A stretch of 31,792 nucleotides of DNA. It comes from CAYGZC01 sp964354225. Lineage in GTDB: Bacteria > Bacteroidota > Ignavibacteria > UBA10030 > SZUA-254. Under the pieces are notes generated by a model that saw only the letters and a program-made list of their open reading frames with translations, did not search any database and had not been told where the DNA came from. Positions 17,407 through 25,468 of this stretch are shown here, piece by piece. Within the stretch, counting starts at the first letter, position 1, and every line of letters begins with the position of its first letter. The DNA is taken from contig CAYGZC010000001.1 of assembly GCA_964354225.1 (NCBI GenBank), positions 1 through 31,792 of the forward strand. Reading direction: 5' to 3'. The position numbers and the translations under genes were made by a program.

Positions 17407-17942
17407 CACAATTCTTCAATCATAATATTTTTATTTGTGTAGATGCAGATATCGGCTGCAGCTTCCAAAGACAATTTCACAATCTCTTTTGCAGAGAGAT
17501 CGGTATACTTTTTTAGCATCCGCGCGGCTGCAAGAGCGTAATTGCCGCCTGAACCAATTGCAACGATCCCATCATCCGGCTCAATAATTTCACCTGAACC
17601 GGAAATTATTAGCGCTTGCTCCTTGTCTAAAACAGCTAACAGAGCTTCGAGCTGTCGAAGATACTTATCAGTCCGCCAATTCTTTGCAAGCTCGACTGCC
17701 GCTCGCAGGAGATTTCCGTGATATTGCTGGAGTCTTTCTTCGAAGCGCTCAAAAAGTGTAAATGAATCCGCCGCTGCGCCCGCAAAACCGGCGAGCACAG
17801 TGTTATCGTGGAGTTTTCTGACTTTACGAGCACCTTGTTTCATAACCGCATTACCTACGGTAACCTGACCATCACCACCGATGACGGTTTTGCCATTGTG
17901 GGTGAGTCCAATGACAGTTGTAGAATGAAATATTTGTGGCAT
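17406..17942 (-). CDS. hslV: ATP-dependent protease proteolytic subunit HslV (ClpQ)
   Basis: Threonine peptidase of the HslUV complex, proteasome beta-like fold, 178 residues. The propeptide MPQIFHS precedes Thr8-Thr9, the mature N-terminus (TTVIGL); Thr8 is the nucleophile. The conserved GGDGQVT and the Lys of ARKVRKLHD, plus GFAGAAADSFTLFE, match the family. The end SLEAAADICIYTNKNI is also typical. It starts 21 bases after rpoN stops and runs directly into hslU, so the two subunits are co-translated. There is no obvious ribosome binding site before the ATG. Confidence 0.97.
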   Translation of the reverse strand: MPQIFHSTTVIGLTHNGKTVIGGDGQVTVGNAVMKQGARKVRKLHDNTVLAGFAGAAADSFTLFERFEERLQQYHGNLLRAAVELAKNWRTDKYLRQLEALLAVLDKEQALIISGSGEIIEPDDGIVAIGSGGNYALAAARMLKKYTDLSAKEIVKLSLEAAADICIYTNKNIMIEEL

Positions 17943-17963
17943 AATAATATTGAGTAGATGTGA

Positions 17964-19421
17964 TTAAATTTTTCTTCGAAGTCGGGCAACCGGAATTTTC
18001 ATCGCCTCACGATACTTGGCTACAGTACGGCGCGCAATATTAAGCCCGTTTTTATTTAACATTTCGGCTATGCGATCATCGCTGAGTGGATGATTTGGAT
18101 CTTCCAATTCAATAATTTGTCGTATCATTTTCTTAACTTCTTTATTTGAAACCTCTTCCCCGGTTGAAGTCGTCAGTTTATCGCTGAAGAAATGCCTCAG
18201 CTCATAGACACCATATTCCGTTTGAACATACTTTCCATTTACAACCCGGCTGATAGTTGAAATATCCATCAAGATGATCTCGGCTATATCTTTATAGATC
18301 ATTGGTTTTAAATTCTCTCCGGTCTCGAAAAACAATCGCTGCTTTTCAATAATTGCTCTCATCACCTTCATCATCGTCTCACGCCTTTGATTAATAGAGG
18401 CAATAAACCATTTCGCCGACTCGAACCGTTTGCGGATGAAATCTTTAACGCCATCTGATACACCATTCTTCGATTTTTTCGACATTAACTCTTTATATCC
18501 ACGGTTAACACGAAGAAAAGGAACACTACGATCATTCAATGATATAATGAAATCCCCATCATCACGTTCAACAATGAAGTCGGGAATAACGTAATTTTGC
18601 TGAGCAGAAAACTGTCCCTCCCCCGGTTTCGGATTGAGTTTTTGAATAAGCTCTATAATCGGCTTAAGCTGCTCCATTGTGATATTGAGGTTCTTGATAA
18701 GCTCTTCATAGTGTTTCATTGTAAAATCTTCGAAGTGATCGCGAAGAATTTTAAGTGCCTGCTCGGTAAGTGAATAATTAATCTCTGAAACTTCAAGCTG
18801 AACAATAAGACACTCCTGAAGATTGCGTGCGGCTATTCCGGGTGGATCAAGCTTTTGAATCATTTTTAATATTTCTTCCGCCCGGTCGGCGGTAATCGAT
18901 AAGCCCTTCGTTAAATTCAAATCTTGAACAATTAGGGATAGTTCCCGACGAAGGTAGCCGTCCTCATCTATGTTCCCGACAATTTCTTCACAAAGTAATC
19001 TTTCATCAGTCGTCAGATCGAGCATGAGAATTTGATCCATTAACCTTTGTGTTAATGTAACTTCAGCTGGCTGAGGGAATTCATCCCGATCCTCATCCAC
19101 TTTGTTAATATAGGTGGCTTTATGTCCTTCAAGATTATCATTCATGAAATCTTCGAAGGTATAACCGTCTTCGCTCGATGAATTATCTTTTTCTTTTGGC
19201 GGATTCTCAGTGCTTACCTCGGCAGGTTCTTCCTCTTTGGATTCTAACTGTTCCTGAGTCATCTCCATCTCGTCCACTTCTTCGAGAAGTGGATTCATCT
19301 CGAGTTCAGCTTTAATGCGTTGCTCAAGAGCGAGCACGGGCAACTGCAGTAATTGAAGATACTGCACCTGCTGAGGGGTCAGCTTCATCTGAAGGGTTTG
19401 TCGCTGAGATAGATTTAACAT
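17964..19421 (-). CDS. rpoN: RNA polymerase sigma-54 factor RpoN
   Basis: The 485-residue sigma-54 factor directs RNA polymerase to -24/-12 promoters and needs an AAA+ activator. Region I (about residues 1-50) is the Gln/Leu-rich activator-interacting part (LSQRQTLQMKLTPQQVQYLQ). Residues about 50-105 are an acidic, variable linker. The core-binding domain spans about 110-300 and the DNA-binding part follows, ending in the RpoN box ARRTVAKYRE at 463-472. The length is normal. No ribosome binding site is visible before the ATG; instead a short tandem repeat of AGTATTT-like units abuts it on the opposite strand reading (19423-19451). It is placed between the DUF3109 gene and hslVU, all leftward. 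No activator gene and no convincing sigma-54 promoter are in the window. Confidence 0.97.
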   Translation of the reverse strand: MLNLSQRQTLQMKLTPQQVQYLQLLQLPVLALEQRIKAELEMNPLLEEVDEMEMTQEQLESKEEEPAEVSTENPPKEKDNSSSEDGYTFEDFMNDNLEGHKATYINKVDEDRDEFPQPAEVTLTQRLMDQILMLDLTTDERLLCEEIVGNIDEDGYLRRELSLIVQDLNLTKGLSITADRAEEILKMIQKLDPPGIAARNLQECLIVQLEVSEINYSLTEQALKILRDHFEDFTMKHYEELIKNLNITMEQLKPIIELIQKLNPKPGEGQFSAQQNYVIPDFIVERDDGDFIISLNDRSVPFLRVNRGYKELMSKKSKNGVSDGVKDFIRKRFESAKWFIASINQRRETMMKVMRAIIEKQRLFFETGENLKPMIYKDIAEIILMDISTISRVVNGKYVQTEYGVYELRHFFSDKLTTSTGEEVSNKEVKKMIRQIIELEDPNHPLSDDRIAEMLNKNGLNIARRTVAKYREAMKIPVARLRRKI

Positions 19422-19422
19422 C

Positions 19423-19451
19423 AGTATTTGAGCATTTAGTATTTAAGTATT
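19423..19451. repeat. Short degenerate tandem repeat at the rpoN start
   Basis: Units of 7-8 bases (AGTATTTG, AGCATTTA, GTATTTA, AGTATT) follow one another immediately upstream of the rpoN start codon, where a ribosome binding site would be expected. It looks like low-complexity repeat insertion or slippage. Confidence 0.4.
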
Positions 19452-19490
19452 ATGAACTATTGTTAAGCAGACACATTTGCGTAACCGCAG

Positions 19491-20060
19491 TTAAGAAATA
19501 TAATTGCGATGCCTGTATTCATTGAGTAATTCATGGTACCAATCTTCACCATATTTCCGAATGAGGGCATCTTTTACAAAATCATATAAATGAACATCTT
19601 TCAAACAGCCATTCTCTCTCGCTGTTGAACATTCTGGTATCCGCTCATACCGAAGCCATTCTCCTTCATAGTAGGAAATACGAATCGGAAATAAGTGGCA
19701 CGAGAGAGGTTTTCGCCAGGATATTTCACCATTAAAATACGCTTGCTCAATCGAGCAACGTGCTACGTCTTTCTCATAAAGAACAAAAATACATTCTCTA
19801 CGATTCACACAAATCGTTGAAAATCTTCCGGGCTCACCTTCGACCACACCTTCTGCATCAATAATCTGAAGATGTTTTGTCGATAAGTATTTCCTGATAA
19901 TTGGAACGGCCTGTTGGAGGTTGTGTAATTCATTGTCGTCGAGCGGAGCACCTCTTCCACCGGGAAGCGTACAACAAGCACCTTTACATCTTTCAAGATC
20001 GCACGCGAAACGTTCAATCGCAATATCATCCTCTACAAACGCTTCACCAATGGTAAACAT
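19491..20060 (-). CDS. DUF3109 family cysteine-rich protein
   Basis: The product is 189 residues from ATG 20060; a GTG at 20063 directly before it is the alternative start. It carries ten cysteines in the pattern known for DUF3109: CDLERCKGACC near the N-terminus, then a C-x5-C pair (CVNRREC), a later Cys in ARCSIEQA, PLSCHLFPI, and two more in PECSTARENGC. Such spacing suggests binding of an iron-sulfur cluster or zinc, as proposed for the related YkgJ-type proteins; no reaction is proven. It is cytoplasmic, with no signal or membrane segment. It lies in the leftward gene string between dprA (93 bases upstream) and rpoN (69 bases downstream). Confidence 0.85.
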   Translation of the reverse strand: MFTIGEAFVEDDIAIERFACDLERCKGACCTLPGGRGAPLDDNELHNLQQAVPIIRKYLSTKHLQIIDAEGVVEGEPGRFSTICVNRRECIFVLYEKDVARCSIEQAYFNGEISWRKPLSCHLFPIRISYYEGEWLRYERIPECSTARENGCLKDVHLYDFVKDALIRKYGEDWYHELLNEYRHRNYIS

Positions 20061-20153
20061 CACTATACATAATACAAAAGTTTTCGATAAGAGAAAATAT
20101 TTCGAGCATAATATTTCTCATTATGGATTTGCGACTTAAAAAATATTTTCAAT

Positions 20154-21308
20154 TCAATATTTAACAAACATCTTTCCCGGCAATTGCTTTACCAAACCTT
20201 TAAACTCCAAACTGAGTAAATTCACTAAAACATCGGCAGTAGACAACTTAGTAATTTCAGCAATCGCATCAATATGACAAGGATTTTCGTTTAGAACATC
20301 GTAAATTAATTTTTCAAAAAGAGTCAAAGCAGGCAAGGGCTTCTGTTCTCCCTTATCAGTTTTTTTTAATATGGGACGAAGCTTCGTTGATAGCTCATCA
20401 AGTATATCTTCGATATTTTCAACAAGTTTTGCCCTACCATCTTTTATAAGAGCGTTGCAGCCGCGACTTCGTTTTGAATTGATGTTCCCCGGAATAGCAA
20501 ACACTTCGCGGTTCTGGTCGAGTGCTGTATTTGCCGTGATCATGGCTCCACCATCAAGATCCGTCTCAATTATCAGTGTACCTAACGATAAACCGCTTAT
20601 GATGCGATTGCGGCGAGGGAAATTTGTTGCATCGGGCTTTGCTCCCATTTCACATTCTGATATCACGGCACCGTGTTTACAAATCCGCTCAAATAGACTT
20701 TTATTTTCTGGTGGATAAATGATATCCAAGCCAGAACCAATAACAGAAAGAGTCCTTCCGTTCGATTTTATAGAAGTATGATGCACAACTGTATCGATGC
20801 CGCGCGCCAGTCCACTTACTGTTACAATACCAAGTTTTATTAATTCTTGGGTAAATCTTTCTGCCATAATGATCCCATACTCTGACGGAGATCTTGTACC
20901 GACAATTGCAATTGCATATTTGTCTACTTCTTTTATATCGCCTCTTAAGAAAATGAATGGCGGTGGATCATAAATTTTTTTCAATGTTTCTGGATATTGT
21001 TCGTCCCAATACGTAACAATCCGCCCTTCGATACAATTGAGCTTAGACAATTGTCCCTCAGCATATTTTTTCGCATCATTAAACAAAGGACTTTTAATAT
21101 AATGCAAAATCGCGTGTGTCAGCTTCTTACTAAATCCCTCAACCGATTCGATTTCTTTTGCGGAAGCATTAAAAACTGAGGAGGGATCGTCAAAATGCGA
21201 TACAAGTGTTCGCACCCTGTTTGCACCGATACCGGGAATTTGAGAAAGCACTAAAAGATCAACAACAGAAAACATCGTTTCCACCGATTTTTTATTCCGA
21301 TATTCCAT
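20154..21308 (-). CDS. dprA: DNA-processing protein DprA (Smf)
   Basis: DprA protects incoming single-stranded DNA and loads RecA during natural transformation. The 384-residue product has an N-terminal helix-hairpin-helix-like part (LSQIPGIGANRVRTLV, about 16-75), the Rossmann-type DNA-binding domain with VGTRSPSEYG, VSGLARGIDTVVH, the GSGLDIIYPPEN loop, FPRRNRIISGLS and EVFAIPGN, and a C-terminal winged helix (about 320-380). The start is uncertain: GGAGG lies only one base before the ATG at 21308, too close for normal use, while ATG 21275 (MFSVVDLLVLSQ) has GGTGG at a more usual distance. No other competence gene is in the window. It follows the EutN-like gene by 23 bases. Confidence 0.95.
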   Translation of the reverse strand: MEYRNKKSVETMFSVVDLLVLSQIPGIGANRVRTLVSHFDDPSSVFNASAKEIESVEGFSKKLTHAILHYIKSPLFNDAKKYAEGQLSKLNCIEGRIVTYWDEQYPETLKKIYDPPPFIFLRGDIKEVDKYAIAIVGTRSPSEYGIIMAERFTQELIKLGIVTVSGLARGIDTVVHHTSIKSNGRTLSVIGSGLDIIYPPENKSLFERICKHGAVISECEMGAKPDATNFPRRNRIISGLSLGTLIIETDLDGGAMITANTALDQNREVFAIPGNINSKRSRGCNALIKDGRAKLVENIEDILDELSTKLRPILKKTDKGEQKPLPALTLFEKLIYDVLNENPCHIDAIAEITKLSTADVLVNLLSLEFKGLVKQLPGKMFVKY

Positions 21309-21331
21309 ACCTCCATTACCTCATATCAAAG

Positions 21332-21604
21332 TTACTCCGCTAATTCGAATCCATCAACAACTGCAACGATTACCGAGTGAACGGGTGCTTTTTTATTTTT
21401 AATTACCTGTGCCGCGCTCTGCCCTTCTTGAACGACAAGAACTATATCTCCAACACCGGCATCAACTGAATCGAGCGCGAGTATATCGCGACCGATAAAC
21501 TTTTTGTCGAGATCAATCGGCTGCACAATTAAAATTTTATGCTTTTTAAGATGTTCATTCTTTTGCGTGGCAACCAGCGTGCCGATTACTTTACAGAGTA
21601 TCAT
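21332..21604 (-). CDS. Lone EutN/CcmL-type microcompartment vertex protein
   Basis: The 90-residue form starting at ATG 21604 (MILCKVIGTLVAT) matches the EutN/CcmL family from its first residue; an upstream in-frame start at 21637 would overlap the mutase gene and adds an unrelated 11 residues. Family features seen are KVIGTLVATQKN, the KILIVQPID strand, a central LALDSVDAGVGDIVLVVQEG and the end VIVAVVDGFE. In carboxysomes and metabolosomes these proteins form pentamers that cap shell vertices. No BMC hexamer, signature enzyme or encapsulation peptide is visible nearby. The gene follows the phosphohexomutase stop by four bases (TAA-ATTG-ATG), implying coupled translation. It may belong to a shell encoded elsewhere or have a shell-independent role. 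Confidence 0.88.
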   Translation of the reverse strand: MILCKVIGTLVATQKNEHLKKHKILIVQPIDLDKKFIGRDILALDSVDAGVGDIVLVVQEGQSAAQVIKNKKAPVHSVIVAVVDGFELAE

Positions 21605-21608
21605 CAAT

Positions 21609-22985
21609 TTAACATAATTGTTTTTTGAATTGTTCAACTAATGCTTGCGCTTGATCCATCTTAGGTGCTTCAGCTATAATGCGGATGATCGGCTCAGTGT
21701 TCGACTTCCGCATATGCACCCATGAATCCGGATAATCAATTTTTAATCCATCGTTATTATTTATTATTCCATAAGGAATATTCTTTTGCCTGATATTCTC
21801 GAGTATCTGATCAGGATCCTTACCGATTATGTTTACTTTGGATTTTGTAATCGAATATTGTGGAAGCGTTGCTTTGAATTCTGAAAGTGCTCCACCATAC
21901 TCGATAAGCTGCTGTAAGATTAGAGCAATTCCAACAATCGCATCTCTGCAATAATGCACCGCCGGAAGAATGACTCCCCCACTTCCTTCACCACCAACAA
22001 TCGCACCACATACTTTCATTTCCCCGGCGACATTTATTTCACCAACCGGTGTTCGAATAACTTTTGCACCATATTGATTGGCAACATCATCAATTGCCCG
22101 AGTTGTGGAAAGATTTACCACTATTGATGGCTGATGGTTGATAGCTGCTGGTTTTGGGTTGAGTTTTTGTTTTCCAAGTATAAATTTTACAACAGATGTG
22201 ATTGTGTATTCTTCACCGAGCGGCTCGCCTTTTTCTGTTATTAGAACTAAACGATCTACATCGGGATCGACTGCGATGCCTAAATCAGCGTTTGTTTCTC
22301 GGACACGCAGGCAAAGTTCCTTAAGATTTTCGGGGATGGGTTCAGGGCTGCGAATAAATATTCCACTCACGTCGCAGTTCATTTCGATTACTTCACATCC
22401 AAGGTCATGGAGTAGTTTTGGCACAATTGTTCCACCTGCAGCATTGATACAATCCACGACTATTTTAAATTTCTTTTCCTTGATTTGCTTAACATCAATA
22501 TAGGGTAGTTTTAAAACTATATCAATGTGTTTCTGAAAAAACGATTCATCAGTTAAATGTTTTCCAAGTTTATCCCTCGACGCATATTTATATTGTTTGG
22601 AATCCGCGATACTCCAGAGATGCTCATTCTCATCAGCGTTCAAGAACAAACCGGTTTTTGAAATAAACTTCAGTCCATTCCACTGCATCGGGTTATGACT
22701 TGCCGTGATCGCAATCCCGCCTGCGGCTTTGAGTTCTTCAACTGCAAGTGCGATTGTGGGTGTTGGTGCAACTCCTAACGCTACAACATCGCAACCCATG
22801 GCTAACAAAGTTGATGAGATCAGATTACCGATAATTTTTCCGCTTGCCCTGCCATCTCTGCCGATGACAATTTTTCCGCGATTACAATACTGGGCGAATG
22901 CAGCAGAGTATTTAACGAGCACATCAGGTGTAAGACTTTCCCCGATAATACCGCGAATACCTGATATGCTGACCATTAACGACAT
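21609..22985 (-). CDS. glmM: Phosphohexomutase, phosphoglucosamine mutase/phosphomannomutase type
   Basis: The enzyme moves phosphate between C6 and C1 of a hexose phosphate. Over its 458 residues I see the active-site phosphoserine loop TASHNP (Ser96), the Mg-binding DPDVDR (D240, D242, D244), the sugar-specificity loop GGEGSGG (331-337) and the phosphate-binding RKSNTEP near 435. The GGEG(S/N)GG form is that of archaeal-style GlmM/ManB, and SNTEP is commoner in phosphomannomutases than the SGTEP of E. coli-type GlmM, so glucosamine versus mannose/glucose specificity is undecided. ATG 22985 is used; ATG 22976 (MVSISGIRG) is possible, and neither has a ribosome binding site. Residues about 277-288 (KPAAINHQPSI) are an extra loop encoded by a small repeat. 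First gene of the leftward string. Confidence 0.9.
   Translation of the reverse strand: MSLMVSISGIRGIIGESLTPDVLVKYSAAFAQYCNRGKIVIGRDGRASGKIIGNLISSTLLAMGCDVVALGVAPTPTIALAVEELKAAGGIAITASHNPMQWNGLKFISKTGLFLNADENEHLWSIADSKQYKYASRDKLGKHLTDESFFQKHIDIVLKLPYIDVKQIKEKKFKIVVDCINAAGGTIVPKLLHDLGCEVIEMNCDVSGIFIRSPEPIPENLKELCLRVRETNADLGIAVDPDVDRLVLITEKGEPLGEEYTITSVVKFILGKQKLNPKPAAINHQPSIVVNLSTTRAIDDVANQYGAKVIRTPVGEINVAGEMKVCGAIVGGEGSGGVILPAVHYCRDAIVGIALILQQLIEYGGALSEFKATLPQYSITKSKVNIIGKDPDQILENIRQKNIPYGIINNNDGLKIDYPDSWVHMRKSNTEPIIRIIAEAPKMDQAQALVEQFKKQLC
22121..22144. repeat. Three 7-base tandem units inside glmM
   Basis: On the coding strand the units read CTATCAA, CCATCAG, CCATCAA, then TAG. Translated in frame they give most of AINHQPSI, at a place where related mutases go straight from a helix to VVNLST. 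This is a repeat captured by the reading frame. Confidence 0.55.
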
Positions 22986-23004
22986 ACTTGGGTGAAATAT
23001 GATT

Positions 23005-23032
23005 TTTATAGATTCTTGAAATATTTTAACAA
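23005..23032 (-). promoter_or_regulatory. Putative promoter of the glmM-hslU gene string
   Basis: On the - strand, TTGTTA (23032-23027), 16 bases, then TATAAA (23010-23005). The -10 matches five of six. It would start transcription about 12 bases before the glmM ATG. Confidence 0.35.
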
Positions 23033-23150
23033 AAAGACCTTAAAAATGTAACAAAGATGTGAATGAGAAGCAAGATGAAAAGCGAGGTGTTTGAAAATCA
23101 GCCATATTTTCCGTAATTTTCAACAGATGACTTTTGCAGAAAAATAAATC

Positions 23151-23696
23151 ATGCTTTCAGAAAGCGAGAAAGAATTTCTCTTACAAAATGCCCGTCGTTC
23201 AATTGAAGCGGCAGTTCGTAGAAAAGGTGCAGCATTACCGGAAAAGCTTCCCCAACCACTTATGGAACTTTGCGGAGCGTTCGTAACACTCCACAAAGGT
23301 GGTGAGCTTCGGGGATGCATTGGTTATATCGAAGGATTGAAACCTTTGATTGAAACTATCTGGGATGCCGCAGAAAAAGCAGCACTCGAAGATTATCGCT
23401 TCATGCCTGTAACATTTGAGGAATTACCGGATATCGAGATTGAAATATCTGTCCTTTCCCCTTTGAAACATGTCAAGGATATTAATGAGATAGAAATAGG
23501 AAAGCACGGATTGGTAGTTGAAGTTGGATACAATCGTGGACTGCTTCTGCCGCAAGTAGCAACAGAATATAGATGGGATAGAGAAACATTTTTAAATCAA
23601 ACAGCACGAAAAGCAGGATTGCTATCCGATGGTTGGAAAAATCCAGAAGCAAAAATTTTTATATTCACAGCAGAAATCTTTAGCGAGCATAATTAA
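23151..23696 (+). CDS. amrA: AMMECR1-domain protein (AmmeMemoRadiSam system protein A)
   Basis: The 181-residue product is a single AMMECR1 domain. It contains the family's invariant LRGCIGY (residues 53-59), preceded by FVTLHKGGE, and later AALEDYRFMPVTFEEL and EISVLSP, then LLLPQVATEY and a Trp-rich end. The family is linked genetically with MEMO and a radical SAM enzyme in many bacteria and archaea; the reaction is unproven. The gene is the first of a rightward set, with only two bases between its stop and amrB. No ribosome binding site is visible; the start is chosen as the first ATG in frame with normal family length. The 165 bases upstream are shared with the divergent glmM. Confidence 0.93.
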   Translation: MLSESEKEFLLQNARRSIEAAVRRKGAALPEKLPQPLMELCGAFVTLHKGGELRGCIGYIEGLKPLIETIWDAAEKAALEDYRFMPVTFEELPDIEIEISVLSPLKHVKDINEIEIGKHGLVVEVGYNRGLLLPQVATEYRWDRETFLNQTARKAGLLSDGWKNPEAKIFIFTAEIFSEHN

Positions 23697-23698
23697 CC

Positions 23699-24526
23699 AT
23701 GATGACTGTACGACCACCTGCCGTTGCCGGAATGTTTTATACAGCAAATCCCAAGGCACTCGGCAAAGAAATAGATACAATGTTATCAAAGGCAACAGTG
23801 AAACCTCTGAAGGGTTCGATTGTTGCTCTGATCGTTCCACATGCAGGTTACTTATACTCTGGTTTGACTGCTGCACATGCATATAAATCATTAAGAGGAT
23901 TAAGCTTCGAAACGGTTGTTATCATCTCGCCCAGTCATCGAGAATATTTCAAAGGTATTTCAATATACGATGGCAGCGCTTATCTTACACCACTCGGTAA
24001 TCTTACAATAGATGAAACATTAAGAGAAGAAATTTTGAAGAATGAAAAGATTATCACGGCATCCGATATTGGTCACACTACCGAACATGCGATTGAAGTA
24101 CAATTACCTTTTCTTCAAGCAGTGTTAAAAGATTTCAAGATATTACCAATTGTCATGGGCGATCAGCGCCATGAGCTGTGTTTCCATCTTGGCAACAAAC
24201 TTGGTGAAACTTTGAAAGGGAAAAATGTACTCGTTGTTGCAAGCTCAGACCTTTCGCATTATCATCCATATAATGAAGCTGAAAAATTGGATAAGATTGT
24301 CGTTGATGATATTAGACAATTCGATTACGAAAAGTTGATGGAAGATTTGGAAAATGAGCGAGCAGAAGCATGTGGTGGAGGTCCGGTTGCTGCGGCACTC
24401 ATTGCAGCTAAGAAGTTAAACGCTGATTGTGTTGAAATCCTTCATAAATGCAATTCAGGTGACATCACGGGCGAACGTGATGCAGTCGTGGGGTATCTAT
24501 CCGCAGCAGTCCTAAGAACAAACTGA
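23699..24526 (+). CDS. amrB: MEMO family protein (AmmeMemoRadiSam system protein B)
   Basis: The 275-residue product belongs to the MEMO/LigB-like dioxygenase fold. The residues aligned with the human MEMO1 metal site are present: His48 (VPHAGYLYSG), His80 (SPSHREYFKG) and Cys225 (EACGGGPV). Other conserved parts are RPPAVAGMFY at the start, HTTEHAIEVQLPFL and SSDLSHYHPY. Human MEMO1 binds copper or iron; the bacterial role is not known. The order amrA-amrB with near-zero spacing supports a working pair, but the radical SAM component usually found with them is absent from the window. ATG 23702 is an equally possible start. Confidence 0.93.
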   Translation: MMTVRPPAVAGMFYTANPKALGKEIDTMLSKATVKPLKGSIVALIVPHAGYLYSGLTAAHAYKSLRGLSFETVVIISPSHREYFKGISIYDGSAYLTPLGNLTIDETLREEILKNEKIITASDIGHTTEHAIEVQLPFLQAVLKDFKILPIVMGDQRHELCFHLGNKLGETLKGKNVLVVASSDLSHYHPYNEAEKLDKIVVDDIRQFDYEKLMEDLENERAEACGGGPVAAALIAAKKLNADCVEILHKCNSGDITGERDAVVGYLSAAVLRTN

Positions 24527-24532
24527 ATCGTT

Positions 24533-25468
24533 ATGCCTACACGCTATCCAAAAGTTTCGGTTATTGGTGCAGGGATCGTCGGCTCAACGATCGCTATCGC
24601 TCTTTTCGATAAAGGTTACCCGATTGTAAGTATCATCGACCGAATTGGTGGCTCAGCAATCGGTCTTGCTCGCAGCGTGAAGTGTAAAAAAGCATCCACA
24701 CAAATAACCGACATTGCTCCAAATTCTAATATCATCCTTATCGCTGTATCGGATGATGCTATCGAGACAGTTGCGCTTCAGCTTTTAAAAGTAAAAATAA
24801 ATAATTTCAAAAAACTTTTAGTCATACATTGTTCCGGAGTTCACTCAGCCGACATTTTGCAGCCGATCAAGAAAAAAGGTGCGTCAACCGCATCAATGCA
24901 TCCGATTCAAACATTCCCCGCTTCACAGCGAGGTGGGAAGCTGCTGTCCAAATTAAAAGGAATTTACTACGGTATTGATGGTGATCCTGAAGCAATTCAA
25001 ATAGTTGAAAAAATAGCGCAAGATCTAGGTGGAAAATCGGTCGTCATCCAAAAAGAACTCAAACCCCTTTACCATATCGCATGTGTATTCGCTTCAAATT
25101 ATATGACAATGTTTTTAAATGTCGTGAATGATCTCGCACGAACATTGAACCTTAAAGCATCGTGGACAGAAGTATTCGGACCATTAATGACCACAACGAT
25201 GGAAAATGTGGTAAAGGGATCTCCCCCATCTGCATTAACAGGTCCCATCGTGCGAAATGATATTTCCACAGTCGAGCTTCATCTTAAAATATTATTACAA
25301 TATACACCACAGTTTCTTCCACTCTACACGATTGGCGGTATCGAGATTGCCCGAATCGCAAAAGAAAATCGAATAATAAGTCAAGAAAATTTTGACGAGA
25401 TTGTTACTAAATTCAGAAAATTTATTCAAATAAATTCAATTAAAAAAATTACAAGGGTAAAACGGTGA
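24533..25468 (+). CDS. Rossmann-fold DUF2520 protein
   Basis: The 311-residue product has an N-terminal NAD(P)-binding Rossmann domain with GAGIVG (12-17) after a beta strand, followed by NIILIAVSDDAIE and LVIHCSGVHSADIL, SMHPIQTFP (conserved in the family), and an all-helical C-terminal DUF2520 domain (about 165-300) with ASNYMTMFLNVV and ALTGPIVRND. The architecture resembles 6-phosphogluconate/ketopantoate-type dehydrogenases, so it is probably an NAD(P)-dependent oxidoreductase; no substrate is known. It starts six bases after amrB and its stop overlaps the GTG start of the nucleotidylyltransferase by four bases, so co-expression is likely. Confidence 0.88.
   Translation: MPTRYPKVSVIGAGIVGSTIAIALFDKGYPIVSIIDRIGGSAIGLARSVKCKKASTQITDIAPNSNIILIAVSDDAIETVALQLLKVKINNFKKLLVIHCSGVHSADILQPIKKKGASTASMHPIQTFPASQRGGKLLSKLKGIYYGIDGDPEAIQIVEKIAQDLGGKSVVIQKELKPLYHIACVFASNYMTMFLNVVNDLARTLNLKASWTEVFGPLMTTTMENVVKGSPPSALTGPIVRNDISTVELHLKILLQYTPQFLPLYTIGGIEIARIAKENRIISQENFDEIVTKFRKFIQINSIKKITRVKR

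Noticed and set aside
22419..22433. TGGCAC resembling a sigma-54 -24 element
   Set aside because: The -12 position lacks GC and the site lies inside glmM coding sequence.
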